Source: an uncultured Opitutia bacterium (GTDB taxonomy: Bacteria > Verrucomicrobiota > Verrucomicrobiia > Opitutales > Opitutaceae). Taken from it: 64,000 nucleotides of DNA. The stretch covers positions 124,001 to 188,000 of the forward strand of contig CAIPAH010000013.1 in the NCBI GenBank assembly GCA_903862955.1. The letters are read 5' to 3'. The notes under the pieces are model-generated. The model saw only the letters and a list, made by a program, of their open reading frames with translations, ran no database searches and had not been told where the DNA came from. Numbering within the stretch: the stretch's first letter is position 1; each line of letters opens with the position of its first letter. Positions 15,942 to 24,447 of this stretch are shown here, in pieces. A program made the translations under genes and the position numbers.

Positions 15942-17090
15942 ATGAGCATCAAAGTCGCGATGGTGGGCGTCGGGCAATTCGCCCAGTATTTCATCGAGCT
16001 CTACCAAGCCCATCCACTGGTGCGGGAGGTGGTGCTCTGCGATCTCGATGCGGAGAAGTTGAAGCGCAACGCGCAGAAATACGGGGTCGCCAAGATGTAT
16101 CCGTCGCTCGATGCCGTGCTCAACAGCGACGTGGACGCGGTGGTCATCATCACGCAGCACTGGATGCACGGGCCGCAGGCGATGCAGGCACTGCGCGCGG
16201 GGAAGCACGTGTATTCGGCGGTGCCGTGCGGCGTGTCGCTCGAGGAGGTGACGCAGCTCGTGCGCACGGTGGAGCAGACCGGGAAGATCTACATGATGGG
16301 CGAGACGAGCTATTACTACCCGCACACCGTGTGGTGCCGGGAGCAATACCGGCGCGGGACGTTCGGCGATATTTTCTACGCCGAGGCGAATTACCACCAC
16401 GACTGGGATATCAAGAGCATCGACTCCCGCGGGATCATTCGCGCGCGGACGGGCGACCGGTTCCTCGAGCTGGCGGGCGAGCCGCCGATGCACTACCCGA
16501 CGCACACGACCAGCCAGATCATTGGCGTGACAGGTGCGCACATGACCAAGGTCTCGGCGCACGGCTGGGTGGACCGGCATCCGGACGGGATTTACGACCC
16601 GAAGGTGAACAAATACGGCAACGCCTTCAGCAACGAGACAGCGCTGTTCACGATGAGCGACGGCGCGTGCGCGTGCGTGAACGAGTTTCGCCGCGTCGGC
16701 CACCCGGGCGGGGAGTTCATGTCGATCTGCGGCACCGAGGCCAGTTTCGAGTATACGCAGGCGGGACGCGTGATCATCGGGAAGGGCTTCGAGGACACGA
16801 AGAACCTCGACGACCTCCTCACGCTGCGGCCGGGCGTGTATGGCGGCACGGCGAAGGTGCACGACATCGCGCGGCTACCGGCGTCGTTCGCGAACCTGCC
16901 GAACAACCACTGGGGCTCGCACCATTTCATCGTCGACGACTTCGTGAAGGCCTGTGTGACCGGCGAGCAGGCGCCGAATAACGTCTGGCAGGCGGCGCGT
17001 TACATGATTCCCGGCCTCATCGCGCACGAGTCGTCGAAGCAGGGCGGGGTGCAGCTCGCGATCCCCGACCTGGGCGGACCGAAGCCCTGA
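15942..17090 (+). CDS. Gfo/Idh/MocA-family NAD(P)-dependent oxidoreductase
   Basis: A 382-residue protein with an N-terminal Rossmann fold (VAMVGVGQFAQYF, residues about 4-16) and a C-terminal GFO/IDH alpha/beta domain. The usual EKP motif is replaced by AVPCGVSLEE. Members oxidise or reduce sugars and inositols; the substrate here is unknown. The ATG at 15942 gives the family start; the frame is open upstream only through the inverted repeat. Together with the upstream DUF4091 protein it may form a small glycan-use unit. No signal peptide is seen. Confidence 0.9.
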   Translation: MSIKVAMVGVGQFAQYFIELYQAHPLVREVVLCDLDAEKLKRNAQKYGVAKMYPSLDAVLNSDVDAVVIITQHWMHGPQAMQALRAGKHVYSAVPCGVSLEEVTQLVRTVEQTGKIYMMGETSYYYPHTVWCREQYRRGTFGDIFYAEANYHHDWDIKSIDSRGIIRARTGDRFLELAGEPPMHYPTHTTSQIIGVTGAHMTKVSAHGWVDRHPDGIYDPKVNKYGNAFSNETALFTMSDGACACVNEFRRVGHPGGEFMSICGTEASFEYTQAGRVIIGKGFEDTKNLDDLLTLRPGVYGGTAKVHDIARLPASFANLPNNHWGSHHFIVDDFVKACVTGEQAPNNVWQAARYMIPGLIAHESSKQGGVQLAIPDLGGPKP

Positions 17091-17096
17091 GTTTTT

Positions 17097-17213
17097 TAGC
17101 CGGAAGCCAGGAACCCAGGAACGATCCTCATCGGGGAAGCGTGGAGGAGCGGAAATAGCCGTCCGCGCTTAGGATTGGTTTCCGGACTCTTGGCTTCCTG
17201 CTTCCGGCTTCCA
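17097..17213. repeat. Inverted repeat, family B (AGCCGGAAGCCAGGAA)
   Basis: Left arm 17097-17122 and right arm 17189-17213 are imperfectly complementary, with the core AGCCGGAAG (17098-17106) and CTTCCGGCT (17201-17209). A run of six T residues stands before the left arm. Other copies: 21835-21955 and 45327-45506. It fills most of the 260-nt gap before the acyl-CoA dehydrogenase gene. Confidence 0.8.
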
Positions 17214-17350
17214 AACTCCGGGATTAGCCCGGCTCACGGGGGTAGTGGCGGCATTGAAGATTGGGTCGATCGGCGGCGGGGCCGTTGACCGTGTCATAAA
17301 TCTGGGTTGAGTGGGCTAAAATCAACGCGGCCCTTTGCGCCGCCAACCCC

Positions 17351-19246
17351 ATGTCCGCTCCTGAAACCCCACCCCAACCGAAACCGGATGACGGTCGCTC
17401 CGTCATCGACATGTCCAAGATGAACGAAGGGCAGCGCGCCGCCCTGCAGGTCACCGAGGCCGCGCGCGAATCGCATGACGACCTCAGCTTCGTCGCGCAC
17501 CTCTTCATGGGCCGCTTCCGGCCTGCGAAACTTTATCCCGTCACTGAGATCGATGCCGCAGAGAAGGCCCGCGCCGACCAGTTCCTGGCCGAGCTGGGGA
17601 TTTTCCTGCGCGACCGCGTGGATCCCGACCTCATCGATCGCACGGGCGAGATCCCGGCCGACGTGATGACGGGGCTCGCGCGGCTCGGCGCCTACGGCAT
17701 CAAGGTGCCGCGGGAATACGGCGGGCTGGGTTTTTCCCAGACGACCTACTGCCGGGCGTGCCAGCTGATGGCGAGCCACTGCATGAACATCTTCTCGCAC
17801 ATCTCCGTGCACCAGTCGGTGGGCGTCTCGCAGCCGCTCATGCTCTTCGGGACACCCGAGCAGAAACAGAAATTCCTGCCCCGCGTCGCCGGCGGCGAGC
17901 TGTCGGCGTTTGCGCTGACCGAGCAGGGCGTGGGTTCCGATCCCGCACGGCTCACGTCCGAGGCCAAGCCGGACGGCGACGATTATCTCATCACCGGCGA
18001 AAAACTCTGGTGCTCCAACGGCACACGGGCCGGGCTCTACATCGTCATCGCGCGCACGCCCCCGAAGATCGTGGACGGCAAGCCACGCACGCAGCTCACG
18101 GCGTTCGTGGTGGAGGCCAACTCGCCGGGCATCGAGGTGGTGCACCGCTGCCAGTTCATGGGCCTGCACGCGCTCTACAACGGCGTGATCCGGTTCACCG
18201 GCGTGCGCGTGCCGAAGACCAGCATCGTCGGCGGCGAGGGTCGCGGGTTGAAAGTCGCGCTGTCCACGCTGAACGCCGGGCGGTTGTCGATCCCGGCGTC
18301 GAGCATCGGCGTGGCGAAGCGGTCGCTGGCGATCGCGCGCGAGTGGGGCGCCGAGCGCATCCAGTGGGGCGTACCCATTGGCCAGCACGCGGCGGTGGCG
18401 GAGAAGATCCGCCGGATCGCGGCGCATGCGTTCGCGATGGAGGCGATGCTGATCGTCACGTCGCGCATCGTCGACCGCGACAAGAAGGCCGACATCCGGC
18501 TCGAGGCGTCGATGTGCAAGCTCTGGGGCACGGAGAAGGCGTGGCTCTGCCTCGATGACGTGATGCAGATCCGCGGCGGGCGCGGCTACGAAAACGTGGA
18601 ATCGCTCAAGGCGCGCGGGGAGAAACCGCATCCCGTCGAGCGGCTCATGCGCGACAGCCGCGTGACGACGATTTTCGAGGGTTCCTCGGAGATCATGCGG
18701 CTCTTCATCATGCGCGAAGCGCTCGATCCGCACCTGAAAATCGCCGGCGTGGCACTGAATTCCGAGCGCCCGTGGGGCGAGCGGCTGAAGAGCGCGTGGG
18801 CGGCGGCCAAATTCTACACGTTCTGGTATCCGGCCCAATGGCTGCCGATCAATGGGAGCGCGCCGGAAGACATGCACCCGCACCTGGCCGACCATTTCAA
18901 CCGGGTGGCAGCGCTCAGCCGCCGGCTCGCGCGCACGCTGTTCCACCAGATGGTGAAATTCGGCGTGAAGCTGGAGAAGCGGCAGGTGCTGCTCGGCCGG
19001 CTGGCGGACATCGGCGCGGACCTCTTCGCGCTGGCGGCGAGCTGCGTATTCGCGCAGAAGCTGCTGCAGGACGGCGAGCCGGAGGCGAAGGTCTTCGCGC
19101 TGGTGGACGACTTTGCCGCGCAGGCGCACCTGCGCATCGCGCAGAACTTCACCGGCGTCGGCAAAAACTCCGACCAGCACGGCTACGACCTCGCGCAGGA
19201 GATCATCAAGGGCGAGCACACCTGGCTCGAGCGGGGGATCCTTTAA
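17351..19246 (+). CDS. Long acyl-CoA dehydrogenase (VLCAD-like)
   Basis: A 631-residue flavoprotein. Acyl-CoA dehydrogenase N, middle and C domains span residues about 70-460: FALTEQGVGSDPARL at 187-201 in the FAD/substrate region, and the catalytic Glu443 in IFEGSSEIMR. About 170 further helical residues follow, so the length is like mitochondrial VLCAD/ACAD9 (620-655) rather than the usual 380-400. It would carry out the first, alpha-beta desaturation step of fatty-acid oxidation. The enzyme for the next two steps is about 28 kb away (47525-49528), so there is no fad operon here. Confidence 0.92.
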   Translation: MSAPETPPQPKPDDGRSVIDMSKMNEGQRAALQVTEAARESHDDLSFVAHLFMGRFRPAKLYPVTEIDAAEKARADQFLAELGIFLRDRVDPDLIDRTGEIPADVMTGLARLGAYGIKVPREYGGLGFSQTTYCRACQLMASHCMNIFSHISVHQSVGVSQPLMLFGTPEQKQKFLPRVAGGELSAFALTEQGVGSDPARLTSEAKPDGDDYLITGEKLWCSNGTRAGLYIVIARTPPKIVDGKPRTQLTAFVVEANSPGIEVVHRCQFMGLHALYNGVIRFTGVRVPKTSIVGGEGRGLKVALSTLNAGRLSIPASSIGVAKRSLAIAREWGAERIQWGVPIGQHAAVAEKIRRIAAHAFAMEAMLIVTSRIVDRDKKADIRLEASMCKLWGTEKAWLCLDDVMQIRGGRGYENVESLKARGEKPHPVERLMRDSRVTTIFEGSSEIMRLFIMREALDPHLKIAGVALNSERPWGERLKSAWAAAKFYTFWYPAQWLPINGSAPEDMHPHLADHFNRVAALSRRLARTLFHQMVKFGVKLEKRQVLLGRLADIGADLFALAASCVFAQKLLQDGEPEAKVFALVDDFAAQAHLRIAQNFTGVGKNSDQHGYDLAQEIIKGEHTWLERGIL

Positions 19247-19270
19247 TGCGCCAGAGCGAGCATGGGCCCC

Positions 19271-19299
19271 ATGGGTCTCATAAGTTCCATGAGACCTAT
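19271..19299. repeat. Short inverted repeat after the acyl-CoA dehydrogenase gene
   Basis: Arms ATGGGTCTCAT (19271-19281) and ATGAGACCTAT (19289-19299) pair at 10 of 11 positions around a 7-nt loop. A second palindrome GGGCCC sits immediately upstream. It lies 24 nt after the stop at 19246 and may act as a terminator, although no T-run follows. Confidence 0.6.
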
Positions 19300-19366
19300 G
19301 ATTCAAAGCCCTGAACGTTCTTTGGGTTCTCAGGTAATTCTTGTCGTGGAGGCCTTCGCTTCCACC

Positions 19367-20218
19367 ATGTCGGGCGTGTCTGCCCCTTTACCCCAGTGGC
19401 GCTGCTGGTTCGGCGCCGGTCTGTGTTGTGTGCTGCTGCCGCTCGCCCGAGCGGCGACGCCGGTGTCGGATGGCACGACCGAGGCGTGGCAATTCATGGC
19501 AAACCAGCTGCCGCGCGACGCCTACGCCCGACTCGGCCGGATCAAGGGCGCGCCGACGCGGGAGCAGGCGCTGGCGTCGGCGGTGGTGGCGGTGGATTAC
19601 CAGCCGGTGACGCAGGACCGGCTGCACGACGCGGAGGCGGCTTTTGCGCAACTGGCACAGGGTGACGACGAAGTGGCGGACGCCGCGGCCTACATGCAGG
19701 CGCGGCTTTATCAGGTGCATTTCCAACAACCGGATTATATTCGGGCGGCGGCACTCTACCGGGCGCTGGCGGAGCGGCATCCGGCCAGCCACTGGGCGCA
19801 ATTGGGCCTCGTGAAGCTGGGGCTGCTGGAACTCTACACGCTGCCGGAGCCGGCGGCGCCGGCGGATCGGATCGCGGCGGCGATGGCCCTGCTGGGGCGG
19901 ATCCACGAGGAAAAGCTGCAACGCGACCTGCACCTGCAGATCGCGCACGCGGGCACGTTCTACGAGCAACCGCTCGACCTCGTGCTGGCGCATTTGAAGG
20001 AGGTCGATCGCATCGGCGGACTGGTCGGCCAAGTGCCGGAGGATCTCGCAATCGAGCTGGGTGAGCTGTCGCTGCGGGCCGGGCATTACGCGGACGCGCG
20101 CAAATATTTTGAAATCTACCTGCGCGACTTCACGCCGAACCTGCGCAGTGTCACCGTTCGCCGGCGCCTGGAAGACCTGGCGGTGCTCGAGGCGAAGGCG
20201 AAGGAGGGCCGGCCATGA
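19367..20218 (+). CDS. Secreted helical-repeat (TPR-like) protein, copy 1
   Basis: A 283-residue protein with a signal peptide (hydrophobic stretch in WFGAGLCCVLLPLARA, cleavage near residue 30). The mature part is helical with TPR-like units: AAYMQARLYQVHFQQPDY, then AALYRALAERHPASHWAQLG, then a final repeat ending in RRRLEDLAVLEAK. It is paralogous to the protein at 22012-22839. Its TGA overlaps the ATG of the solute-binding protein gene (ATGA), so the two are translationally coupled and probably interact. Function unknown. Confidence 0.8.
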   Translation: MSGVSAPLPQWRCWFGAGLCCVLLPLARAATPVSDGTTEAWQFMANQLPRDAYARLGRIKGAPTREQALASAVVAVDYQPVTQDRLHDAEAAFAQLAQGDDEVADAAAYMQARLYQVHFQQPDYIRAAALYRALAERHPASHWAQLGLVKLGLLELYTLPEPAAPADRIAAAMALLGRIHEEKLQRDLHLQIAHAGTFYEQPLDLVLAHLKEVDRIGGLVGQVPEDLAIELGELSLRAGHYADARKYFEIYLRDFTPNLRSVTVRRRLEDLAVLEAKAKEGRP

Positions 20219-21819
20219 GAAAGCCCCGCGCCCGGTCCCTCGGTTTCGGCCTGCTGGCTGCCGGCTATGTTTTCGCGGTGTTCTGGGTGTTCACGCGCTC
20301 GGAGCCGGTGGTGGCGAGCCGGCCGGTCACGATCCGCATCGCGCATTGGCAGATCGAAAAAGGGCCGCCCGACGGCGTCGACGCGGTCATCCGCCGCTAC
20401 GAGGAGCTCAACCCGCGGGTGAAGGTCGAGCAGGTGCTCGTGCCGGGGCGCGTCTACAACCAGTGGATGCGCACCAACCTCGTCGGCGGGACGGGCGCGG
20501 ACCTGATCGAATACGGCGTCTGGCTCGACGGGCTGACGGACATTCCGGCGCGGTATTTCGAGCCGATCACCGACGAGATGCTGCGGCCGAACCCCTACAA
20601 CCGGGGCACGGCGCTGGAGAAGGTGCCGTGGGTGCAGACGTTCACCGACGGCTTGCTGAACCAGCGGGTGAACGCGCCCGACCCGGGACAGTTTTATGCC
20701 GCGACGGTGACCGAGGTGTCGGAGCGGCTGTTCTGCAACCGCGACCTTCTCCGCAAGATCACGGGCTCGGATCGTCCGCCGCGGAATTTCGCGGAGCTGC
20801 GCGCGCTCTTCCAGAAGGTCGCCGACTATGCGGCCCGCACCGGCGAGCCGATCTACACGCTCGCCGGCGCGCGCGACAACGCGGCGTGGCTGATGCAATA
20901 CCTGATGGGCGGGGCGATGATGCAGAGCAGCCAGCGCAACGACCGGCACGGGACGCTGTCGCTCTACACGTGGGACGAGATCGGCCTCTACCTCGAGGGC
21001 CGCTGGAGCTACCGGTCACCGGAGGCGAAGGCCGGCCTGACGATGATGCGCGAGATCAGCATGAGCATGAAGCCGGGCTTTCTCCAGTCGCTGCGCGACG
21101 CGGCGACGCAGGAATTCCTGCGGGGCGACGCGGTGTTCATCTTCGCGGGCACGTGGGACGGCACGAGCATCCGGAGCCTGTCGACGTTCCCAATCGACGT
21201 CCTGCGCTTCCCGCAACCGACGCGGGATGACCCGGTGATGGGACCGTATTTCTTCGGGGCGTTTGCTGACGGCGGCGGGGGGACGGCGATGGAGTTTTAT
21301 CTCAACAAGCAGAGTCCACACAAAGCCGAGGCGATCGATTTCCTGCATTTCCTGACGAGCGTGGAGGGCAACCAGCTCTTTACGGACCACAGTGGCTGGC
21401 TGCCGTCGGTGCGCGAAGTGAAGGTGCCGGCAGACATCGAAGCCTACAAGACGCCCCTGGACTGCTACTCCTTCGGCGCGGAATACATGCTGATGGGCTC
21501 GACGGTCTCCGAGGCAATTTACCGCAACCTCTACCTGCTGACGGATACGCACGGGAGCGTGGACCAGTTTGTTGACGCGATTGAGCGTGAGATGCCGGCG
21601 GCGGCGCGGGCGGACCTGGGCAAGGAAGTCTCGAACCGCGCGATCACCGTGCGGCCGCAGGATGTGCGCATCGTCGCGAACGCCGCGCTCGGCTGGCGGG
21701 CGCCGCAGGATGCCAGCCTGCAGGTGGCGCGCGAGCGGCTGGAGAGTTCCCAGACGCAGTCCGAGGCGCTGATGCTCCAGCTCGGCCGGCAGCTGGCGAT
21801 CGCGGGGCCGGCCAGGTAG
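20215..21819 (+). CDS. Extracellular solute-binding protein (family 1), membrane-anchored, copy 1
   Basis: A 534-residue protein. The N-terminal helix (about 8-27) lacks a clear cleavage site and is followed by FTRSEPV, so it may remain as an anchor. The rest has the two-lobed family 1 solute-binding pattern: ITIRIAHWQI-like first strand, YEELNPRVKVE helix, ADLIEYGVWLDG, and a C-terminal YLNKQSPHKAEAIDFLHFLTS segment. Family 1 members usually bind sugars for ABC importers. No permease or ATPase gene is nearby. A good AGGAGGG stands before the ATG. Paralogue of 22836-24419. Confidence 0.88.
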   Translation: MRKPRARSLGFGLLAAGYVFAVFWVFTRSEPVVASRPVTIRIAHWQIEKGPPDGVDAVIRRYEELNPRVKVEQVLVPGRVYNQWMRTNLVGGTGADLIEYGVWLDGLTDIPARYFEPITDEMLRPNPYNRGTALEKVPWVQTFTDGLLNQRVNAPDPGQFYAATVTEVSERLFCNRDLLRKITGSDRPPRNFAELRALFQKVADYAARTGEPIYTLAGARDNAAWLMQYLMGGAMMQSSQRNDRHGTLSLYTWDEIGLYLEGRWSYRSPEAKAGLTMMREISMSMKPGFLQSLRDAATQEFLRGDAVFIFAGTWDGTSIRSLSTFPIDVLRFPQPTRDDPVMGPYFFGAFADGGGGTAMEFYLNKQSPHKAEAIDFLHFLTSVEGNQLFTDHSGWLPSVREVKVPADIEAYKTPLDCYSFGAEYMLMGSTVSEAIYRNLYLLTDTHGSVDQFVDAIEREMPAAARADLGKEVSNRAITVRPQDVRIVANAALGWRAPQDASLQVARERLESSQTQSEALMLQLGRQLAIAGPAR

Positions 21820-21834
21820 CGCCGGGGATTTTTT

Positions 21835-21955
21835 AAGCCGGAAGCCAGGAAGCCAAGAAAACAGAATGGCGACAGTTGTGGTTTGAAGCCGGAAGCCAGG
21901 AAACCAGGAGAAATCCGAGGAGTAATTCTTGGTTTCCTGGCTTCCGGCTTCAAAC
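21835..21955. repeat. Inverted repeat cluster, family B, with a perfect 26-bp hairpin
   Basis: Arms 21881-21906 and 21930-21955 are perfectly complementary over 26 nt with a 23-nt loop. A third, direct copy of the arm begins at 21835 (AAGCCGGAAGCCAGGAAGCC). The cluster lies in the 192-nt gap between the two helical-repeat/solute-binding protein pairs. Confidence 0.93.
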
Positions 21956-22011
21956 CGCAGGCCGCAAAACTTTTTTCGGTAGAGCTTGTCGGAGCGGGGT
22001 GAACTTCCACG

Positions 22012-22839
22012 ATGAGGGGTCTTTCCGTGTACCCCGCGCGAAAATTTTTACCCCTGTTGATTCTCGGTCCGCTGCTGGCGGCGGGCGCCGCCGCGTCAGC
22101 CGACCCGGACCGGGCGTGGACCGCCCTGGCCGACAATCGCCCGCAAGATGTGCTCCGGCAACTCCGGCCCGACGCCCCGTCGCGCGCCGACCGGCTGGCC
22201 TGGGCCGCCGCACGGATTGGCGCACAGCCCGCGACCGATGGGAACATGCGCGAGGCCGAGGCGGTGCTCGTGGAGCTGGAGCAGGGGACGGACGAACTCG
22301 CGGCGGAGGCGGCGTATTTGCGGGCCCGGATTTACCAGCTGCACCTGAACGAACCGGATTTCGCAAAGGCCGCCCAACTGTATGCCGGGCTGGCCCAGCG
22401 CCAGCCCGGGAGCCACTGGGCGCAGCTGGGGCTGGTGAAGCTGGGACTGTTGAAATTGTATCTTCTGCCGGACGTCTCCGGCCCGGGAGCTGACCGCCTG
22501 GCGGCGGCGGAGGTGCTGCTCGCGCGCATTCAGGAGCCATTGCTCCGGCGCGACCTCAATTTGCAGATCGGGCAGGCGGGCATCGCGCTGAACCAGCCCC
22601 AGGCGCGGTTTCTGCCGCACCTCATCGCCGCGGAACAGGCCGGGGGTGTCACGGGCAACGCGCAGGAGGATCTCATCGTGCAGATCGGCGTGCTCTCGGA
22701 GCGGGGCGGGGACTGGGCGCGGGCCCGGGAATACTTCGAAAAATACCTCGCCGCTTACCCGTTAAACGTCCGCGCGTATGCCATCCGCCGGAAGCTCGCG
22801 GAGGTGAACCACCGCCTCGCACAGGAGGGCCGGCCATGA
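22012..22839 (+). CDS. Secreted helical-repeat (TPR-like) protein, copy 2
   Basis: A 275-residue paralogue of the protein at 19367-20218. It has a signal peptide (LLILGPLLAAGAAASA) and the same repeat landmarks in order: a REAEAVLVELEQGTDELA block, AAYLRARIYQLHLNEPDF, the shared SHWAQLGLVKLGLL block, and a final helical unit ending RRKLAEVNHRLAQEGRP. Its stop overlaps the next ATG as ATGA, exactly as in copy 1. The function is unknown; conservation of the pair suggests the product works with the neighbouring solute-binding protein. Confidence 0.8.
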   Translation: MRGLSVYPARKFLPLLILGPLLAAGAAASADPDRAWTALADNRPQDVLRQLRPDAPSRADRLAWAAARIGAQPATDGNMREAEAVLVELEQGTDELAAEAAYLRARIYQLHLNEPDFAKAAQLYAGLAQRQPGSHWAQLGLVKLGLLKLYLLPDVSGPGADRLAAAEVLLARIQEPLLRRDLNLQIGQAGIALNQPQARFLPHLIAAEQAGGVTGNAQEDLIVQIGVLSERGGDWARAREYFEKYLAAYPLNVRAYAIRRKLAEVNHRLAQEGRP

Positions 22840-24419
22840 GGCGGCTCCGTTCCCGGCTGGCCCTGGTACTGCTGTGCGCGGCCTATACGGCGTCGCTGTT
22901 TTGGGTCTTCACCCGGTCGGAACCGGTAATCCGCACCCGCGAGGTCACGATCTATTTCGCCCACTGGCAGATCGAGCGCGGGCCGCCCGACGGCATCAAC
23001 GCGGCGATCAAGCGCTACGAGGAACTCAACCCGCGGGTCCGCGTGGTGCAGCTGCAGATCCCCGGCGCGACGATTTACCCCCAGTGGATGCGCTCCAACC
23101 TCGCCGGCGAGACGGGCCCGGACCTGATGGAGTGGGGCGCCTGGCTGCCCGGCCAGAAGGACATTCCCGCGCGCTACTTCACGCCGCTGACCTCTGAGCT
23201 GGCGAAGCCGAACCCCTACAACCGGGGCACCTCGCAGGAAAAAATCCCGTGGCTGGACACGTTTCATGACAAGCTGCTCGCGCCGAAGCGGGACTCGCCC
23301 GACCCCGGGCAGATTTACGCGGTCAACATCACGGAGTGCACGCTGCGGCTCTTCTGCAACGTGGAGTTGATGAAGGAAATCCTCGGCCGGGTGGTGGTCC
23401 CGCGGAACTTCGACGACCTGCGCCAGATCCTCGCGGTGGTGAAGGAGTATTCGCGGAAAACCGGCCGCCCGATCGCGGGGCTCGCCGGGAGCCGGGATAC
23501 GACGCGGGCGGTGGCGGAAAGCGTGCTGGTGGCGCCGTTGATGGGCGTGAACCAGCGGCTGGACGACGCCGGCTTCCTCTATCTTTACAACCGGCAGATG
23601 CTCGCAGCCTACCTCGCGGGCCGCTGGCGTTACAGCGAACCGGCCGTGCTGGCCGGCTTGCAGCTGGTGCGTGAAACCACGATGTCGATGAAGCCGGGCT
23701 TCATCCAGCTGCGGCGTGATGACGCGATGATCGAGTTCCTGCGCGGGCAGGCGCTGTTCTTCTTTTACGGCACGTGGGACGCGACCAGCCTGCGGCGGCT
23801 GGCGCCGTTCAAGATCCAGCCGATGAAACTGATTCAGGCGATGCCGGATGACCCCGAGGTCGGGCGGTTTGTGGTGGGGCAGGGCGGCGAAGGCATTGGC
23901 GAAACCGCGCTGTCCATGTACCTCAACAAGGCCAGCCGGCATCCCGCCGAGGCCCTGGACTTCCTGAAGTTCCTCACGAGTGTCCCGGGCCAGCAGCTCT
24001 TTACCGACGCGAGCCTCTGGCTGCCGGCGGTGAACGGGGTGAGCATACCGGAGGAGATCCGAAATTTCCGCGATTACCAGGAAGGCCTCTCGTTTGGGCA
24101 GGCGCCGTATGATGCGCTTGGCACCGAGGTCAGCATGAACTGGGACCGGAATTTCTACTATCTCACTGGCGACAATGGCAGCGCGGAAAAATTTGCCGCG
24201 GCGATGGACGCGGCCATGCCGGCCGCCATGAGGACGGATTTGAATGCGGAGTTGCGCGCCACCCTGGTGCTGGTGAAGCCGCAGGACCCGGTCATCGTGG
24301 GCTGGGCCGGACTTCCCGGCGAACGGGCCCGGATCCGCCGCGAGGAGTCGGAGGCGTCGCAAACGATGTCCGAGGGCCTGGCGTTGCAGATGGAACTGCA
24401 GCTTGAGGCGATGAAGTAG
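22836..24419 (+). CDS. Extracellular solute-binding protein (family 1), membrane-anchored, copy 2
   Basis: A 527-residue paralogue of 20215-21819. Landmarks match along the length: the N-terminal helix ending FWVFTRSEPV, HWQIERGPPDG, YEELNPRVRV, NPYNRGT, DPGQIYAVNITE, and MKPGFIQLRRDDAMIEFLRG. The same GGAGGG upstream region is present. The two copies differ enough that the duplication is not recent; they may bind different ligands. As for copy 1, no transport partner is encoded within the window. Confidence 0.88.
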   Translation: MRRLRSRLALVLLCAAYTASLFWVFTRSEPVIRTREVTIYFAHWQIERGPPDGINAAIKRYEELNPRVRVVQLQIPGATIYPQWMRSNLAGETGPDLMEWGAWLPGQKDIPARYFTPLTSELAKPNPYNRGTSQEKIPWLDTFHDKLLAPKRDSPDPGQIYAVNITECTLRLFCNVELMKEILGRVVVPRNFDDLRQILAVVKEYSRKTGRPIAGLAGSRDTTRAVAESVLVAPLMGVNQRLDDAGFLYLYNRQMLAAYLAGRWRYSEPAVLAGLQLVRETTMSMKPGFIQLRRDDAMIEFLRGQALFFFYGTWDATSLRRLAPFKIQPMKLIQAMPDDPEVGRFVVGQGGEGIGETALSMYLNKASRHPAEALDFLKFLTSVPGQQLFTDASLWLPAVNGVSIPEEIRNFRDYQEGLSFGQAPYDALGTEVSMNWDRNFYYLTGDNGSAEKFAAAMDAAMPAAMRTDLNAELRATLVLVKPQDPVIVGWAGLPGERARIRREESEASQTMSEGLALQMELQLEAMK

Positions 24420-24443
24420 CATAGGCGTTCCCGCCTGCGCTAC
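24416..24443. repeat. Inverted repeat, family G (AGGCGTTCCCGCCTGCG), at convergent gene ends
   Basis: Arms 24416-24427 and 24432-24443 pair at 10 of 12 positions around the loop TTCC. It starts within the stop codon region of the upstream gene (TAG at 24417-24419) and lies just before the stop of the convergent PhyH gene (24448), so it probably terminates both transcripts. Related copies are at 42691-42739. Confidence 0.75.
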
Positions 24444-24447
24444 ATGC

